Origin: [Phormidium] sp. LEGE 05292
Lineage (GTDB): Bacteria; Cyanobacteriota; Cyanobacteriia; Cyanobacteriales; Aerosakkonemataceae
Direction: 5' to 3'
Assembly: GCF_015207735.1 (NCBI RefSeq)
Contig: NZ_JADEWG010000014.1
Span: 18,160 to 82,159, forward strand
Length of the DNA: 64,000 nt
Below, piece after piece: positions 25,674-36,151 of the stretch. Below the pieces are notes generated by a model, which saw only the letters and a program-made list of their open reading frames with translations, ran no database searches and was not told where the DNA came from. Made by a program: the position numbers and the translations under genes. Each line of letters opens with the position of its first letter. Within the stretch, counting starts at the first letter, position 1.

Positions 25674-27401
25674 TTAATATTTCCTTTCTTGCGGTTCAAA
25701 CATGGTGATACTTACAGGTTTATATTGGATTTCAACTCCAGCGGGAGAATAGTAAGCTAATGTATGTTTGAGGAAGTTGCTATCATCTCGATCGGGAAAA
25801 TCCTCTCGGCAATGTGCGCCGCGACTTTCTTGACGGTTTAAGGCAGATGATAAGATTAATTCTCCCACAATCATGAGGCTACGAAGTTCGATCGCTTCAA
25901 TAATTTCTGTATTCCAAACCGTCCCTTTGTCATCTAGATAAATATTGTCGTATTGTGCTTTTAACTGTTGCAATTGGTTTAAACCTTCTTGCATCAATTC
26001 CGAGGTACGAAACACTCCACAATATTGAGTCATGCAATCTTGGAAAGTTTGGCGCAATTTCCCAATTCTGATTTCTCCCTTTTGCTCAAAAAGCGATTGA
26101 ATTTGGGTTTGTGCTTGGGCTAAATATAGTGTTTCATCAAGTTCGGGAAGTTTCCGATTTTGGACATATTGTGCGATCGCAGCGCCAGTTCTTCTGCCAT
26201 AAACAACACATTCCAACAACGAGTTGCTTCCTAAACGATTTGCACCGTGAACGGAAACACAAGCAGCTTCCCCCGCAGCAAAGAAACCTTCAATTAAACT
26301 ATCAGCACTACTTCTAACTTGACCATCAGTATTAACCGGAATTCCGCCCATTGAATAGTGTACAGTGGGACGCACAGGCATGGGTTTTTCTACAGCATCA
26401 ATTCCTAATAATCGATGTGCTTCTTCCCAAGCAAAGGGAATGCGACTCATGATTTTTTCCCTTCCCATGTGGCGCAAATCTAAGTATACAAAAGGCCCTC
26501 CGCAGCTACCATCAGGATGGGCACCTCTAAGGGCGCGGATTTCCAAAGCGATCGCTCTTGAGGTAATATCACGAGGAGCGAGTTCCATTCTGCTGGGGGC
26601 GTAAGTTGCCATGAAGCGATCGCCATTACAATTAATTAAATAAGCACCCTCGCCTCTCACTGCTTCCGAAATTAACACACCTACCGGATACAAACCAGTC
26701 GGGTGAAACTGGACAAACTCCATATCTTCCAAAGGAACACCCGCCAAAGCGGACATTGCCAAACCATCACCAGTCGAGGCATAGTCATTAGAAGTAGTAT
26801 TAAAAGCCCGACCATAACCACCAGTAGCAAACATAATAGCTTTAGCCCGGGCAACTTCTATCTCGCCATCGCGAATGTGATACATGACAACGCCTTTCGC
26901 TTGTCCTTCCTCCAAAATTAACCGCATCACATACCATTCGTCGTAAATGTGAACGCCGTAGCGACGGAGATTATTAACTAACTCATGTAAAATTGCATGA
27001 CCTGTTTTATCAGCAGCGTAACAGGTGCGACGATGGGAATGTCCGCCAAAAGCACGTTGGGCGATGCGACCATCAGGCAAACGCGAGAATAACACGCCCA
27101 TGTGTTCCAAATCAATTAGAACATCTGGCGCTTCACGGGTGAGAAGTTCTACCGCATCTTGGTCTGCTAAATAATCCGAACCTTTGACAGTATCAAAAGC
27201 ATGAGCTTTCCAAGTATCTTCTAAGTCTACATTATTCAGAGTAGCCGCAATACCTCCTTGAGCAGCGACAGAGTGAGAACGAATTGGGTGAGTTTTAGCA
27301 ATTACAGCTACATTTAATTTTGGGTCAGTCCGGGCAATTTCCACAGCAGCGCGACACCCAGCTAATCCCCCGCCAATAATAATGACATCGTGTTCTAACA
27401 T
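25674..27401 (-). CDS. sdhA: succinate dehydrogenase / fumarate reductase flavoprotein subunit
   Basis: This 575-residue flavoprotein of complex II or a quinol:fumarate reductase oxidises succinate to fumarate. Residues 5-17 have the FAD motif IIGGGLAGCRAA. SHSVAAQGGIAA carries the His that binds FAD covalently. FGGHSHRRTCYAADKTGHAI and RLGSNSLLECVVYGRR are the substrate and capping-domain signatures, and HPTGLYPVG is also present. Cyanobacterial genomes usually place sdhB elsewhere and none is seen nearby. The last 25 residues (YYSPAGVEIQYKPVSITMFEPQERKY) match the cyanobacterial SdhA type; key residues SPAGVEIQYKPV. It is monocistronic. Confidence 0.95.
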   Translation of the reverse strand: MLEHDVIIIGGGLAGCRAAVEIARTDPKLNVAVIAKTHPIRSHSVAAQGGIAATLNNVDLEDTWKAHAFDTVKGSDYLADQDAVELLTREAPDVLIDLEHMGVLFSRLPDGRIAQRAFGGHSHRRTCYAADKTGHAILHELVNNLRRYGVHIYDEWYVMRLILEEGQAKGVVMYHIRDGEIEVARAKAIMFATGGYGRAFNTTSNDYASTGDGLAMSALAGVPLEDMEFVQFHPTGLYPVGVLISEAVRGEGAYLINCNGDRFMATYAPSRMELAPRDITSRAIALEIRALRGAHPDGSCGGPFVYLDLRHMGREKIMSRIPFAWEEAHRLLGIDAVEKPMPVRPTVHYSMGGIPVNTDGQVRSSADSLIEGFFAAGEAACVSVHGANRLGSNSLLECVVYGRRTGAAIAQYVQNRKLPELDETLYLAQAQTQIQSLFEQKGEIRIGKLRQTFQDCMTQYCGVFRTSELMQEGLNQLQQLKAQYDNIYLDDKGTVWNTEIIEAIELRSLMIVGELILSSALNRQESRGAHCREDFPDRDDSNFLKHTLAYYSPAGVEIQYKPVSITMFEPQERKY

Positions 27402-27494
27402 TCTCAGTTTTAGATTCAGATTTCCACTTTATCTATAGTCACTCACAAAAAAAATTCCCTACAAAATGCAGGGAAATTCTTTATATAGGAGAAG

Positions 27495-27520
27495 GGAACA
27501 GGCAACAGGCAACAGGAAAA
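27495..27520 (+). repeat. short heptanucleotide tandem repeat
   Basis: About three copies of a GGCAACA unit (AACAGGCAACAGGCAACAGG) lie in the 208-base gap downstream of the 103-residue gene. Heptanucleotide repeats are known in filamentous cyanobacteria. Confidence 0.6.
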
Positions 27521-27609
27521 GGCTGAAGGTAAGATAAGTGTAAAGGTAGAAAATTTCCCTTGTCCCCAGTCGATGGCGGTCCCCAGCCCCTAATCCCCAG
27601 TCCCCTCGA

Positions 27610-27921
27610 TCAAGTAGCTTCAGCAGTTTTTGGTTTAGGTACATTTACTGGACTAGTGCGAGTAGTTTCCTTGGCATCAATGGGTTTGAATTCAATGTGG
27701 TTTAATAGAGTCGTGACGAAAGCAAAAAGTAAGAAGGGTAGGGAAAGAACTACAATTAATCCAACGGCAGCTAGGGCGTAAATTTGGCGGCTAGTACTCC
27801 ATAATGCCAAAGCAGAGGCTAAAGAAAGGAAAATTACAATTAACCAAACTACTATTTGACCGTAAATATCGCCAAAGGTAAGAGTGCAGACCATCCGATA
27901 CTTTTGTATCTCATTAGCCAT
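27610..27921 (-). CDS. small conserved membrane protein, function unknown
   Basis: This 103-residue protein has two transmembrane helices (about residues 22-42 and 49-70). A short N-terminal cytoplasmic part precedes them (ANEIQKYRMVCTLTFGDIYG), and a Lys/Pro/Thr-rich tail follows (EFKPIDAKETTRTSP...). Composition is that of a real membrane protein. It is divergent from the 28115 gene and downstream of nothing obvious. Family not recognised. Confidence 0.7.
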   Translation of the reverse strand: MANEIQKYRMVCTLTFGDIYGQIVVWLIVIFLSLASALALWSTSRQIYALAAVGLIVVLSLPFLLFAFVTTLLNHIEFKPIDAKETTRTSPVNVPKPKTAEAT

Positions 27922-28114
27922 GATACGATCCTCGTAATATTGCTATAAATTTCTACATTAAAGTTTGAATTAGGGTTTGGTTTAATTTTCAATATTTTTT
28001 TAAATATTTGCAATAGAACTTTACAATTTGTTTATGTTTGTCAGGAAATAAAATTAATTTAAGTAAGCAACCGTAGCAATTATTACTGCACATTAGGGAA
28101 GTGATTTACTAGAC

Positions 28115-28834
28115 ATGATATTATTTCATCCAACTACCATTAAGCACTATAGTAAATTAGGGTTATTAGTGTTAATTGCGATCGACACGCTCCTCGCTCT
28201 AATTTATTTTATTAGTGCTTTAACTACAGGCGAACCTTTAACGGCTTTTAATTTCGATCGCAAATGGTCAATCCCTGTAGTATATTCTGCAATTCAACTT
28301 CTTGTAATTGGAATTTGCTTAGTAATTGCAGCTTTCCGAAAAAAGCGTTCTGCACCCCTTCCTTCCCGTTGGTTTCTCTTAGCCGTAGGTGTAGGATTTC
28401 TCGACTTATTCATCGAAAAACTGTTTAAATTTCACTCCTCAGAATTACCAAAATTCCTCAATTCTTTAGATTGGATGCCTCGATTTCCCGGTGGGGGTGG
28501 TTCTTGGATATTTATCTATGTACCAGCAGGAATTATCATCATCTTGCTTGGTTATCGGGACTTAATTGCGCTTTGGAAAGCTTATCCTAAAGGAACATTT
28601 ATTACAGTATTAGGAGTCGTGCTTTCTTTTGCTGGCGGAGTATTTTTAGATTTTATCTATTACTTGTTTTTGCAAGTTAAATTCGCGCAAATGGCGGAAA
28701 GTGGTAACTCGTTAGCGTTGATTTTATCTACTTTAAAAATTACCCTTGAGGAATTCTTGGAAATGTTTGGTGAAAGTATTACCCTCTACGGTTTGAGTTT
28801 GTTTTTAGTCAAACGATTGGAACGTAATATTTAA
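28115..28834 (+). CDS. integral membrane protein, six helices, unknown
   Basis: This 239-residue protein has about six hydrophobic helices spread over the whole length (LGLLVLIAIDTLLALIYFIS, a second near 65-90, and later helices ending LYGLSLFLVKRLERN). One short polar loop (NSLDWMPRFPGGGGSW) and one Glu-rich segment near the last helix (LEEFLEMFGESITLYG) stand out. No transporter or enzyme motif is seen. A start MILFHPTTIKHYSK with ACATG context is plausible. It is monocistronic. Confidence 0.7.
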   Translation: MILFHPTTIKHYSKLGLLVLIAIDTLLALIYFISALTTGEPLTAFNFDRKWSIPVVYSAIQLLVIGICLVIAAFRKKRSAPLPSRWFLLAVGVGFLDLFIEKLFKFHSSELPKFLNSLDWMPRFPGGGGSWIFIYVPAGIIIILLGYRDLIALWKAYPKGTFITVLGVVLSFAGGVFLDFIYYLFLQVKFAQMAESGNSLALILSTLKITLEEFLEMFGESITLYGLSLFLVKRLERNI

Positions 28835-28927
28835 CTTAGAAACCCGATTCTGCTATAATAAAAATATTATTTGCTAAAACTCTTGATTTATAATAATAAA
28901 ATGATTTCACCTAAACTATAGTTGTAG

Positions 28928-29128
28928 GGACAAAAGGCGCGAATATTAGCCAAGATTTTCTTTACAACTTTGCCAGAAGCAACATCTATTCAAGAGTTAC
29001 CAAATGTTAAAGCCTTAGCTGGAGCATCGAACCGATATCGTATTCGAGTTGGTGATTATCGGATTGGTTTTGAGGTCAATGAAGACGGGATACAATACTG
29101 CTCGGTTAAGCAAATTTTTGGTCTGTAG
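28928..29128 (+). pseudogene. ParE/RelE-family toxin, 5' truncated
   Basis: The frame translates to a ParE/RelE C-terminal half: AKIFFTTLPEATSIQELPNV, then LAGASNRYRIRVGDYRIGFEV and a final SVKQIFGL before TAG. RYRIRVGDYRIGFEV is the core beta strand of these ribosome- or gyrase-targeting toxins. The first 20-25 residues are missing: a TAG (28925-28927) stands directly before GQKARILAK and no start codon is available. No antitoxin gene is next to it. It is a decayed toxin-antitoxin locus. The rest of the 449-base gap (28835-29283) shows nothing else. Confidence 0.75.
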
Positions 29129-29283
29129 GGGCACGCTACGCGAACGCCCTTGCCTTTAACCGAGCAGTATTGATCGTGGTTAGTTCATGGTGTGAAGATT
29201 TGGCAGAAAATCAGGGTAATTTTCTGCTTAATCGTGATACATATAAGTTGGCTTAGGCAAGAGGCACAAACTTTTAATTTGGA

Positions 29284-30789
29284 TCAAACTTTTTGTGAAA
29301 TTGGATAACCGATCGGCATCTCAATAATAAATTGCGTTCCTTTTCCTGGTAAAGAAATACATTGCAATTGACCTTTGTGTTTCTCTACCAAAATTTGTTG
29401 GCTAATTGATAACCCCATGCCTGTACCTTTTCCGATCGGCTTTGTAGTGAAAAAGGGATGGAAAAGTTTAGAGCGAACTGTCTCTGTCATACCAGAACCA
29501 TTATCGGTAATTGTAATGCGAATGGCTGAAACAGGGTATTCATCTGGGATGACTTCAGTACGAATTGAAATAATCGGTTTAAAGTCACTATCTTTTTGGC
29601 TAACTTGTTCTTCTAAAGCATCGATCGCATTTGCGATCAAGTTCATAAACACCTGATTAAGCTGACCCGCATAACAGTTTACCAGAGGTAGTTCACCATA
29701 GTCTTTTATCACTTCAATAGCCGGACGATCTGGTTTAGCTTTTATTCGATGCTGCAATATCATTAAGGTACTATCAATACCTTCATGTATATCTACTGGC
29801 TTGAGTTCAGTTTCATCCAAGCGGGAAAAATTTCGCACAGACAGCACAATATTGCGAATACGTTCGACTCCTACTTGCATGGAAAAAAGCAGTTTTGGCA
29901 AATCATCTATGATAAATTCTAAGTCAATATCTTCTATTTCATTGACAATTTCCGCTTCTGGTTGCGGGTAATACCTTTGGTATAAATTTAGCAAATTGAG
30001 GAGTTTTTTGGTATAGTCATTAGCGTGGGGAAGATTGCCATAAATAAAGTTCACTGGGTTGTTAATTTCATGGGCTACCCCTGCAACTAATTGACCCAAA
30101 CTAGACATTTTTTCACTTTGGATTAACTGGAGTTGTGTTGCTTGCAACTCTTTTAAAGAATGTTCTAAAGCTAGGGCTTTTTCGCGTTCTTTTTGTTCGC
30201 TCAGTCGGAGTGCAATCTCCACTTTCTGGCGCTGCGCTATTTCAGACTGCAATTTATGACTAAGAGAAAAATTTCTCAAAGCTGTTAGTATGGTTGTATA
30301 TAGCTTTGTTATTGTTAGTTCTGTTTTAGTTTTATAATCATTAATATCATAATTAATAATCACGTTTTTTTCTGGCACTTGTCCAGGTTGACCTGTGCGT
30401 AAAATAATTCGCACCAACTGATTGCCAAGCTCTTCCCGAACATATTTAACAAATTCTAGGCCAGCATCATCTGTTTCCATAATTACATCAAGCAGGATGA
30501 TGGCGACATCAGGATGTTCTTGGATTAATTGTTTAGCTTCTTTGGCGGAGTAAGCACTAATAAAGCTTAAAGCTTTTTCTTCAAAATACAATTTCTTTAA
30601 GGCAATATGAGTTGCTGTGTGAACCTGTTCTTCATCATCTACAATTAAAATTTTCCAGCTTTCATTTGGCGGGTCTTCAGATACTTCATCATCAGCAAAA
30701 AATAACTCATCATCTGAGTTTAATTTATCAACTAATGCAACTTCTTCAGATGATTCATTTGTTAAAAAAGCATAAGTATCCTCTTTCAT
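29284..30789 (-). CDS. response regulator-histidine kinase hybrid
   Basis: This 501-residue soluble protein has a receiver domain first (about 45-165; Asp51/52, phospho-acceptor Asp101 in IILLDVIME). A coiled-coil linker follows (about 190-225), then a histidine kinase. The H-box is GVAHEINNPVNFIYGNL, N-box NLIANAIDAL, and G boxes DNGSGM and GKGTGMGLSI. The input receiver controls the kinase, a layout common in cyanobacteria. The gene lies 55 bases after the 1768-residue kinase on the same strand, so that protein is its likely upstream partner in a phosphorelay. Which protein accepts the final phosphate is not visible here. Confidence 0.93.
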   Translation of the reverse strand: MKEDTYAFLTNESSEEVALVDKLNSDDELFFADDEVSEDPPNESWKILIVDDEEQVHTATHIALKKLYFEEKALSFISAYSAKEAKQLIQEHPDVAIILLDVIMETDDAGLEFVKYVREELGNQLVRIILRTGQPGQVPEKNVIINYDINDYKTKTELTITKLYTTILTALRNFSLSHKLQSEIAQRQKVEIALRLSEQKEREKALALEHSLKELQATQLQLIQSEKMSSLGQLVAGVAHEINNPVNFIYGNLPHANDYTKKLLNLLNLYQRYYPQPEAEIVNEIEDIDLEFIIDDLPKLLFSMQVGVERIRNIVLSVRNFSRLDETELKPVDIHEGIDSTLMILQHRIKAKPDRPAIEVIKDYGELPLVNCYAGQLNQVFMNLIANAIDALEEQVSQKDSDFKPIISIRTEVIPDEYPVSAIRITITDNGSGMTETVRSKLFHPFFTTKPIGKGTGMGLSISQQILVEKHKGQLQCISLPGKGTQFIIEMPIGYPISQKV

Positions 30790-30844
30790 AGCCTCTTACC
30801 TTCATTATGCAATTTTTGGGTGTTAATTACTGTTTGGCATGAAT

Positions 30845-33800
30845 TCACATGGGTAATTTAATTATAAATTTTGTTCCGGCTCCTGCCTCACTTTGACACA
30901 GAATTTCACCTTTAAGCGTTTGCGTCACCAAATTGTAAACAATATGTAATCCTAATCCTGTGCCACCATTACCACGCTTGGTGGTGAAGAATGGCTCAAA
31001 AATTTTACTTAAATTTTCTTTAGGAATGCCTTTTCCATCATCGGAGTATTCAAAGATAAAGCGATCGCCTTCTTGCATCCAATCAAACACAATCTCTCCA
31101 CAAGCGTCCCCATCGTAAGCATGAATTAGAGAGTTCATCAGTAAATTGGTGACAACTTGAGAAAAAGCACCAGGATAAGAATCTATAGTAATGTTGTCGT
31201 TTCCTTTAATTTTGATCGAAGGTCGGCAAGTTTTTAATTTAGCTTTCAATTGCAATAAAATTTCATCCAGATAACTTCTGATGCGGAAAGTTCGCCGTTC
31301 TTCGCTAGAGCGATCGACTGCTACTTGCTTAAAGCTTTGAATTAATGCTGCTGCCTGATTTAAGTTAATTAAAAGAACGTTGCTGCTTTGAGTTGCTATT
31401 TCCAAAAACTCTTCAAAATCGGAGCGTTTCATTTTGCCACTCTTGTAAGTAGTGCCAAATTCTGTAGAATGTTCTGCCAAAGCTGAAGCTACAGTAACAC
31501 CAACACCGATGGGAGTATTAATTTCATGGGCAACACCCGCAACTAATCCCCCCAGAGATGCCATTTTTTCGGCTTCTACCAACTTACTTTGAGCAGCTTT
31601 TAAATGAGCGAGGGCTTCAGATAATTCTTGTGTGCGATCGCTCACTAATTGTTCTAAGTTTTGATTGAACTCCTGCAAATTTTTGTACAGTTGGGCATTT
31701 TCAATGGAAATCGCTATTTGAGCAGATAATAATTTTAATAGTTCTAATCTATCTGTAGTAAAAGCTCCTTCTGTTAGGTTATTTTCCAGGTACAGGATGC
31801 CTGTTAATTTGCCTTGGTGTAGTAGAGGCGTGCAGAGAACTGATTTAAGTTGAGTAGCAGCAATATAAGGATCGCGGGTAAATTGTCCTTCCTGTGCGGC
31901 GTTATTTAAGATGACATTTTCCTGGGTACGGATCGCATAGTTAGCGATCGAACTTGCCAGTTTGGTTGTATCCCCTGAAAGCGGAAGGGATTGCAGCACG
32001 CTTACCTCATCTTCCTTAACCGAACCTTCAGCCTCGATGACCCAGTTTCCGGTTTTTTCTAAAATCAAAAAACCTTTTTGGGCACCAGCATTTTCGATCG
32101 CAATTTTCATCAACCTTTCCAGTAATTTGCTCAAAACAATTTCTTCCGAAATTGCTTGAGAAGCTTTCATGACGCTCGCTAAATCTAAGGTTTCTCGCAA
32201 ATTACTGCTGGTGGTAGTAGTACCAATCGTTGTTTGGCGAAGTGTTGTTTGAGTTCCTTTATTTACTGACTTTTTCGCTAGCAATTGCGGGTATTTTTCC
32301 TCTAAATCCTTAACTTTAGCCGCTGCTCCCCAAACTTGGTAACTATAATGAGCTTTTTCCATGTATGCTTGGGCGATCGTTTCTTTTCCCCATGATAGAT
32401 AGAATTTTGCAGCTAATTCGTAAGCGAGTGCTTCTTCATTGATATACTCATTTTCTTGAGCAAGGGTAATGGCTTTATCATACATCTCGATCGCCTCTAT
32501 TTTTTGGTTCAAAACCCGATGCCGTTCTGCCTCTATTAAATATAATTTGTGCAGGTGATTCATGGGGGCATGATGCGCCCAATTTTGAATTTTTTCCTGA
32601 TTAGCTTGTACGCGATCGAAAATTTCTTTTTGCTCTGAATGCGGAGTATTGGGATACTCTGCCAGACGCACTAAAGAATCGTAGAAATAGAAGATAGCAA
32701 CAGTTATCTGCCCTGTTGCTGCATTCAAATAATTTTCTGTTTGAGCGAGATTTTTAAACGCTTCAGGGTAATTTTCAAATAGATAAAAAAGCACAACTTT
32801 GTGCAAGTGTAAGTAATGAATCGCCAGGTAGTTATTGTTTTGCTGATACAGTTGCAGCATAGTCTCTTCGTCGTAGACTTCTCCCTTTAACTGGCATGGA
32901 TTTTGGTTTCTTCCCATCAAGTTTAAGACGGCTTGCCACCAGATATCCTGAAAGTGAAGCGATGTTTCTTGCTTAATTTTAAGAATTGCATCGCGGTAGG
33001 TTGCTATCTCTCGTTCAACAAAGGTCAGTGGCTTGCCAAGAAAATACGAGCAATAACTGTACACCATGATGGCATAGCCAGCATATTCTAAATCTCCGGT
33101 TTCCAGCCCGCTAGAGAAAGCTGACAGCAATGGTTCTAAAATATTTTTGAGATGTTCTTTCCAATGTTGAACGCCAGCAGGCACCATGTGGAGAGTCTTG
33201 GTGGCGATGTCTTGAGCATTCAATTTTGATAGTAGACGTAAAGCTAATTGACCGAACTGATAGCCTGAATCTATATCTCCTATAACCCCACAGAGGAGAA
33301 GACTATACACCGCATAAGAAAACGGAGACACAGAAGCATTGCCATATTGAACGGATAAATCGATCTGTTTGCAAACTACTAAAGGCACCAGTGGCGGAAC
33401 TGCAAAGTAGCAGGGAGAAAATATGCTTGACAGAATTCTGATAGTTGCTAGTTGATGAGGATCGGTCATTTGAGGGAGATTGATTAAGTCCTCTATTCGC
33501 GTTCCGCTTAAAATTGATGCGGTTTCTCCCAGAGCCTGCCCAATATCAGATGGGTTTGGCGAGTCGGGAAACTCTACCCCCAACTGCTTTAAGACTTGCA
33601 GCCCCGTATTCAGTGCTTCGTGTAACTTGTTCTGCCCCATATAAGCTTGGATCTGGACTTCGTACACCTTCAGTTTGTCCAGTAGGGTTTTGGCGCAGCT
33701 TTGCACGATTTGGGCTAATCTCTGCATCCCCTCAAAGTCACCACTCAGATATGCCGACTCTGCTGCTTCCTCATGCAGTGCTAATGTCAGTTCGTACTGA

Positions 33801-36151
33801 CTATCCCAGCTAGAATCTACTAGTAGTCCTAAACCTATTGCCAAGTATTGGCTCGCGGCAGCATAAGCGGTTGCTGTTTTAGCTTTTTGACCTGCAATTA
33901 AATTCAGTTTAGCAATTTCAATTCGTTCAAATTCATCGTTAATTAGTTCTATACCCTGATTTAGATGATCGACGATCGCAAAGATTTCTTCTGCTTGTTT
34001 CTCTGGCGAGGTATTTTGCCAGAGTAGGCGACCGATTTGTAAGTGAACTGTTTTTTTAGAGCTTTCTTCAATCAGTGCATAAGCGGCTTGTTGCACGCGA
34101 TCGTGCAAAAATTTGTAATTGGTAATCACTAAATGAGACTTAACAATTTCTGTTTCGGTTACGCCTAGTTCAGAGGTGGCTAAAATTAATCCATCTTGGA
34201 TGGCTGGCAAGAGTTCTTGGAAGGTTTCTGCGGCTGTTTTTTCGTTGATAATCGCGAGAGTATTTAAGTCAAAACTATTGCCAACGCAGGCAGCTAATTT
34301 TAAAACTTTCTGAGTTGAAGTTGGCATTTTTTTCAATTTCCCAACCATCAATTCAACCACGTTATCGGTAATGCCTACTGCTTCTATTTGTGAGATGTTC
34401 CACTCCCAGTTTCTTTGCTGGGAATTGAAAGAAAGGAGGTTTTGTTCATAAAGTGTTCTGAGAAACTGGTTGACAAAAAAAGGATTTCCTTGAGTTTTAT
34501 TGATGATTAAGTCGGCTAATGATATGACTGTGGCTGTATCCTTATAGACAGTATCAGCAATTAACTGAGCGATATGTTTGATATCTAAGGGTGTTAAGGT
34601 AATTTGGTTGATTGTCGTGCCCTGGTTTTTCAGCCCATCAAGGGTGATGATTAAGGGATGGGTAGGGTTTATTTCGTTATCTCGATAAGCGCCAATCAGA
34701 AATAAATATTTGGTTTCTTTATTGGTCAATATTATTTGCAGTAGTTTCAAAGTAGCTCCGTCCGCCCATTGCAAATCGTCGAGAAAGATGACTAAGGGAT
34801 GTTCGATCGAGCAAAATACTCTGATGAATTTTTGAAACAGTAAATTAAACCGATTTTGCGCTTCTGTCGCACCTAATTCTTGTACTGGTGGTTGTTTACC
34901 AATAATCAGTTCGATTTCAGGAATCACATCTATAATAATCTGACCGTTATCACCAAATGCTTTTAATAGTTTTTCTTTCCAAGCGTTGAGTTGAGTTTCG
35001 CTTTCGGTTAAAAGTTGCTTGACTAAAGATTGAAATGCTTTGACGATCGCTGAGTAAGGAATATTGCGTTGAAATTGGTCGAATTTCCCGGCAATAAAAT
35101 AACCCCTCGCCTTAGTAATCGGTTTATAAACTTCTTGTACTAAGGCAGATTTGCCAATGCCAGAGTAACCTGACACTAACATGATTTCTGTTGTGCCATT
35201 GCTAACTCTTTCAAATGCAGCTAATAAAGTTTCAACTTCTCGTTCTCTACCATAAAGTTTTTGCGGAATTTGGAATTTGTCAGTAATATCTTTTTGAGCG
35301 ATCGCAAAATCTGCAATCTTTCCCTGAGTATTTAATTGGTATAAGCATTCCTCTAAATCAGCGACGATTCCCCAAGCACTTTGATATCTAGCTTCAGCCG
35401 TTTTTTCTAACAGCTTCATCACAATGTTAGAAATAGTTTTAGGTATTTTAAGATCGATTTCGCATGGTGGTACTGCTTGTTTAGCAATGTGAGAGTGAAC
35501 TAATTCGATCGGATCGCTGTAATTGTATGGTAATTGTCCTGTCAGCAGTTCGTAAAAAGTAATTCCTAATGAATAATAGTCAGTACGGTAGTCAACCGAG
35601 CGGTTCATTCTGCCTGTTTGTTCTGGTGATATATAAGCTAGAGTACCTTCCAGAACATTAGGATTTTTGATAGTAGGATTTTCGGAAGTTAAGACAGTAG
35701 AGATCCCAAAATCTATAATTTGGACTAGTTCATTAGTTGGATTAATAATGATATTACTAGAATTAATATCTTTATGAATAATATTGTATTGATGAATTTC
35801 ACCTAATGCTTTAGTTATTTTAATCGCTAAAGTCAAAAATTGATTTAAATTCTCTTGCCTAGTAGCTAAAAATGCCTTTAATGATTCTCCACCACAATCC
35901 TCAAAAACGATCGCTAAAGTTTTCTGATATTTCTCTAAGCTGTAGGTTTTCGGAACGCATTTTAAATTGAGCTTGCGTGTAATTTCGTACTCTTGCTTGT
36001 ATCTGACTAATGATACAGATGTAGGACAATTTTCTTTAAGTAACTTAATAATCACAGGTTGTTTATCTTGCTTTCTCAAAGCACGATAAACTATAGAATT
36101 GTTACTTTCATAAATTGACTTCAAGAGATTGTAGCCAGCTAAGTTAATCAT
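30845..36151 (-). CDS. giant Ser/Thr kinase-ATPase-GAF-histidine kinase hybrid
   Basis: This 1768-residue protein has an N-terminal eukaryote-type kinase (about 5-270; HKDINSSNIII, DFG in IDFGIST, SPEQTGRMNR). An AAA/NACHT-like ATPase follows (P-loop SGYSGIGKSALVQE about 330, FLDDLQWAD). A long helical repeat region runs to about 1300, then a GAF domain (about 1335-1480), a coiled coil and a histidine kinase (H-box GVAHEINTPIGVG about 1540, NLLMNSLIHA, DDGKGI, GGTGLGL). This HstK-like architecture is known from cyanobacteria and joins Ser/Thr and His phosphorylation in one chain. It heads an operon with the receiver-kinase hybrid 55 bases downstream. The kinase His-Arg-Asp is HKD, an accepted variant. 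The ligand is unknown. Confidence 0.92.
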   Translation of the reverse strand: MINLAGYNLLKSIYESNNSIVYRALRKQDKQPVIIKLLKENCPTSVSLVRYKQEYEITRKLNLKCVPKTYSLEKYQKTLAIVFEDCGGESLKAFLATRQENLNQFLTLAIKITKALGEIHQYNIIHKDINSSNIIINPTNELVQIIDFGISTVLTSENPTIKNPNVLEGTLAYISPEQTGRMNRSVDYRTDYYSLGITFYELLTGQLPYNYSDPIELVHSHIAKQAVPPCEIDLKIPKTISNIVMKLLEKTAEARYQSAWGIVADLEECLYQLNTQGKIADFAIAQKDITDKFQIPQKLYGREREVETLLAAFERVSNGTTEIMLVSGYSGIGKSALVQEVYKPITKARGYFIAGKFDQFQRNIPYSAIVKAFQSLVKQLLTESETQLNAWKEKLLKAFGDNGQIIIDVIPEIELIIGKQPPVQELGATEAQNRFNLLFQKFIRVFCSIEHPLVIFLDDLQWADGATLKLLQIILTNKETKYLFLIGAYRDNEINPTHPLIITLDGLKNQGTTINQITLTPLDIKHIAQLIADTVYKDTATVISLADLIINKTQGNPFFVNQFLRTLYEQNLLSFNSQQRNWEWNISQIEAVGITDNVVELMVGKLKKMPTSTQKVLKLAACVGNSFDLNTLAIINEKTAAETFQELLPAIQDGLILATSELGVTETEIVKSHLVITNYKFLHDRVQQAAYALIEESSKKTVHLQIGRLLWQNTSPEKQAEEIFAIVDHLNQGIELINDEFERIEIAKLNLIAGQKAKTATAYAAASQYLAIGLGLLVDSSWDSQYELTLALHEEAAESAYLSGDFEGMQRLAQIVQSCAKTLLDKLKVYEVQIQAYMGQNKLHEALNTGLQVLKQLGVEFPDSPNPSDIGQALGETASILSGTRIEDLINLPQMTDPHQLATIRILSSIFSPCYFAVPPLVPLVVCKQIDLSVQYGNASVSPFSYAVYSLLLCGVIGDIDSGYQFGQLALRLLSKLNAQDIATKTLHMVPAGVQHWKEHLKNILEPLLSAFSSGLETGDLEYAGYAIMVYSYCSYFLGKPLTFVEREIATYRDAILKIKQETSLHFQDIWWQAVLNLMGRNQNPCQLKGEVYDEETMLQLYQQNNNYLAIHYLHLHKVVLFYLFENYPEAFKNLAQTENYLNAATGQITVAIFYFYDSLVRLAEYPNTPHSEQKEIFDRVQANQEKIQNWAHHAPMNHLHKLYLIEAERHRVLNQKIEAIEMYDKAITLAQENEYINEEALAYELAAKFYLSWGKETIAQAYMEKAHYSYQVWGAAAKVKDLEEKYPQLLAKKSVNKGTQTTLRQTTIGTTTTSSNLRETLDLASVMKASQAISEEIVLSKLLERLMKIAIENAGAQKGFLILEKTGNWVIEAEGSVKEDEVSVLQSLPLSGDTTKLASSIANYAIRTQENVILNNAAQEGQFTRDPYIAATQLKSVLCTPLLHQGKLTGILYLENNLTEGAFTTDRLELLKLLSAQIAISIENAQLYKNLQEFNQNLEQLVSDRTQELSEALAHLKAAQSKLVEAEKMASLGGLVAGVAHEINTPIGVGVTVASALAEHSTEFGTTYKSGKMKRSDFEEFLEIATQSSNVLLINLNQAAALIQSFKQVAVDRSSEERRTFRIRSYLDEILLQLKAKLKTCRPSIKIKGNDNITIDSYPGAFSQVVTNLLMNSLIHAYDGDACGEIVFDWMQEGDRFIFEYSDDGKGIPKENLSKIFEPFFTTKRGNGGTGLGLHIVYNLVTQTLKGEILCQSEAGAGTKFIIKLPM

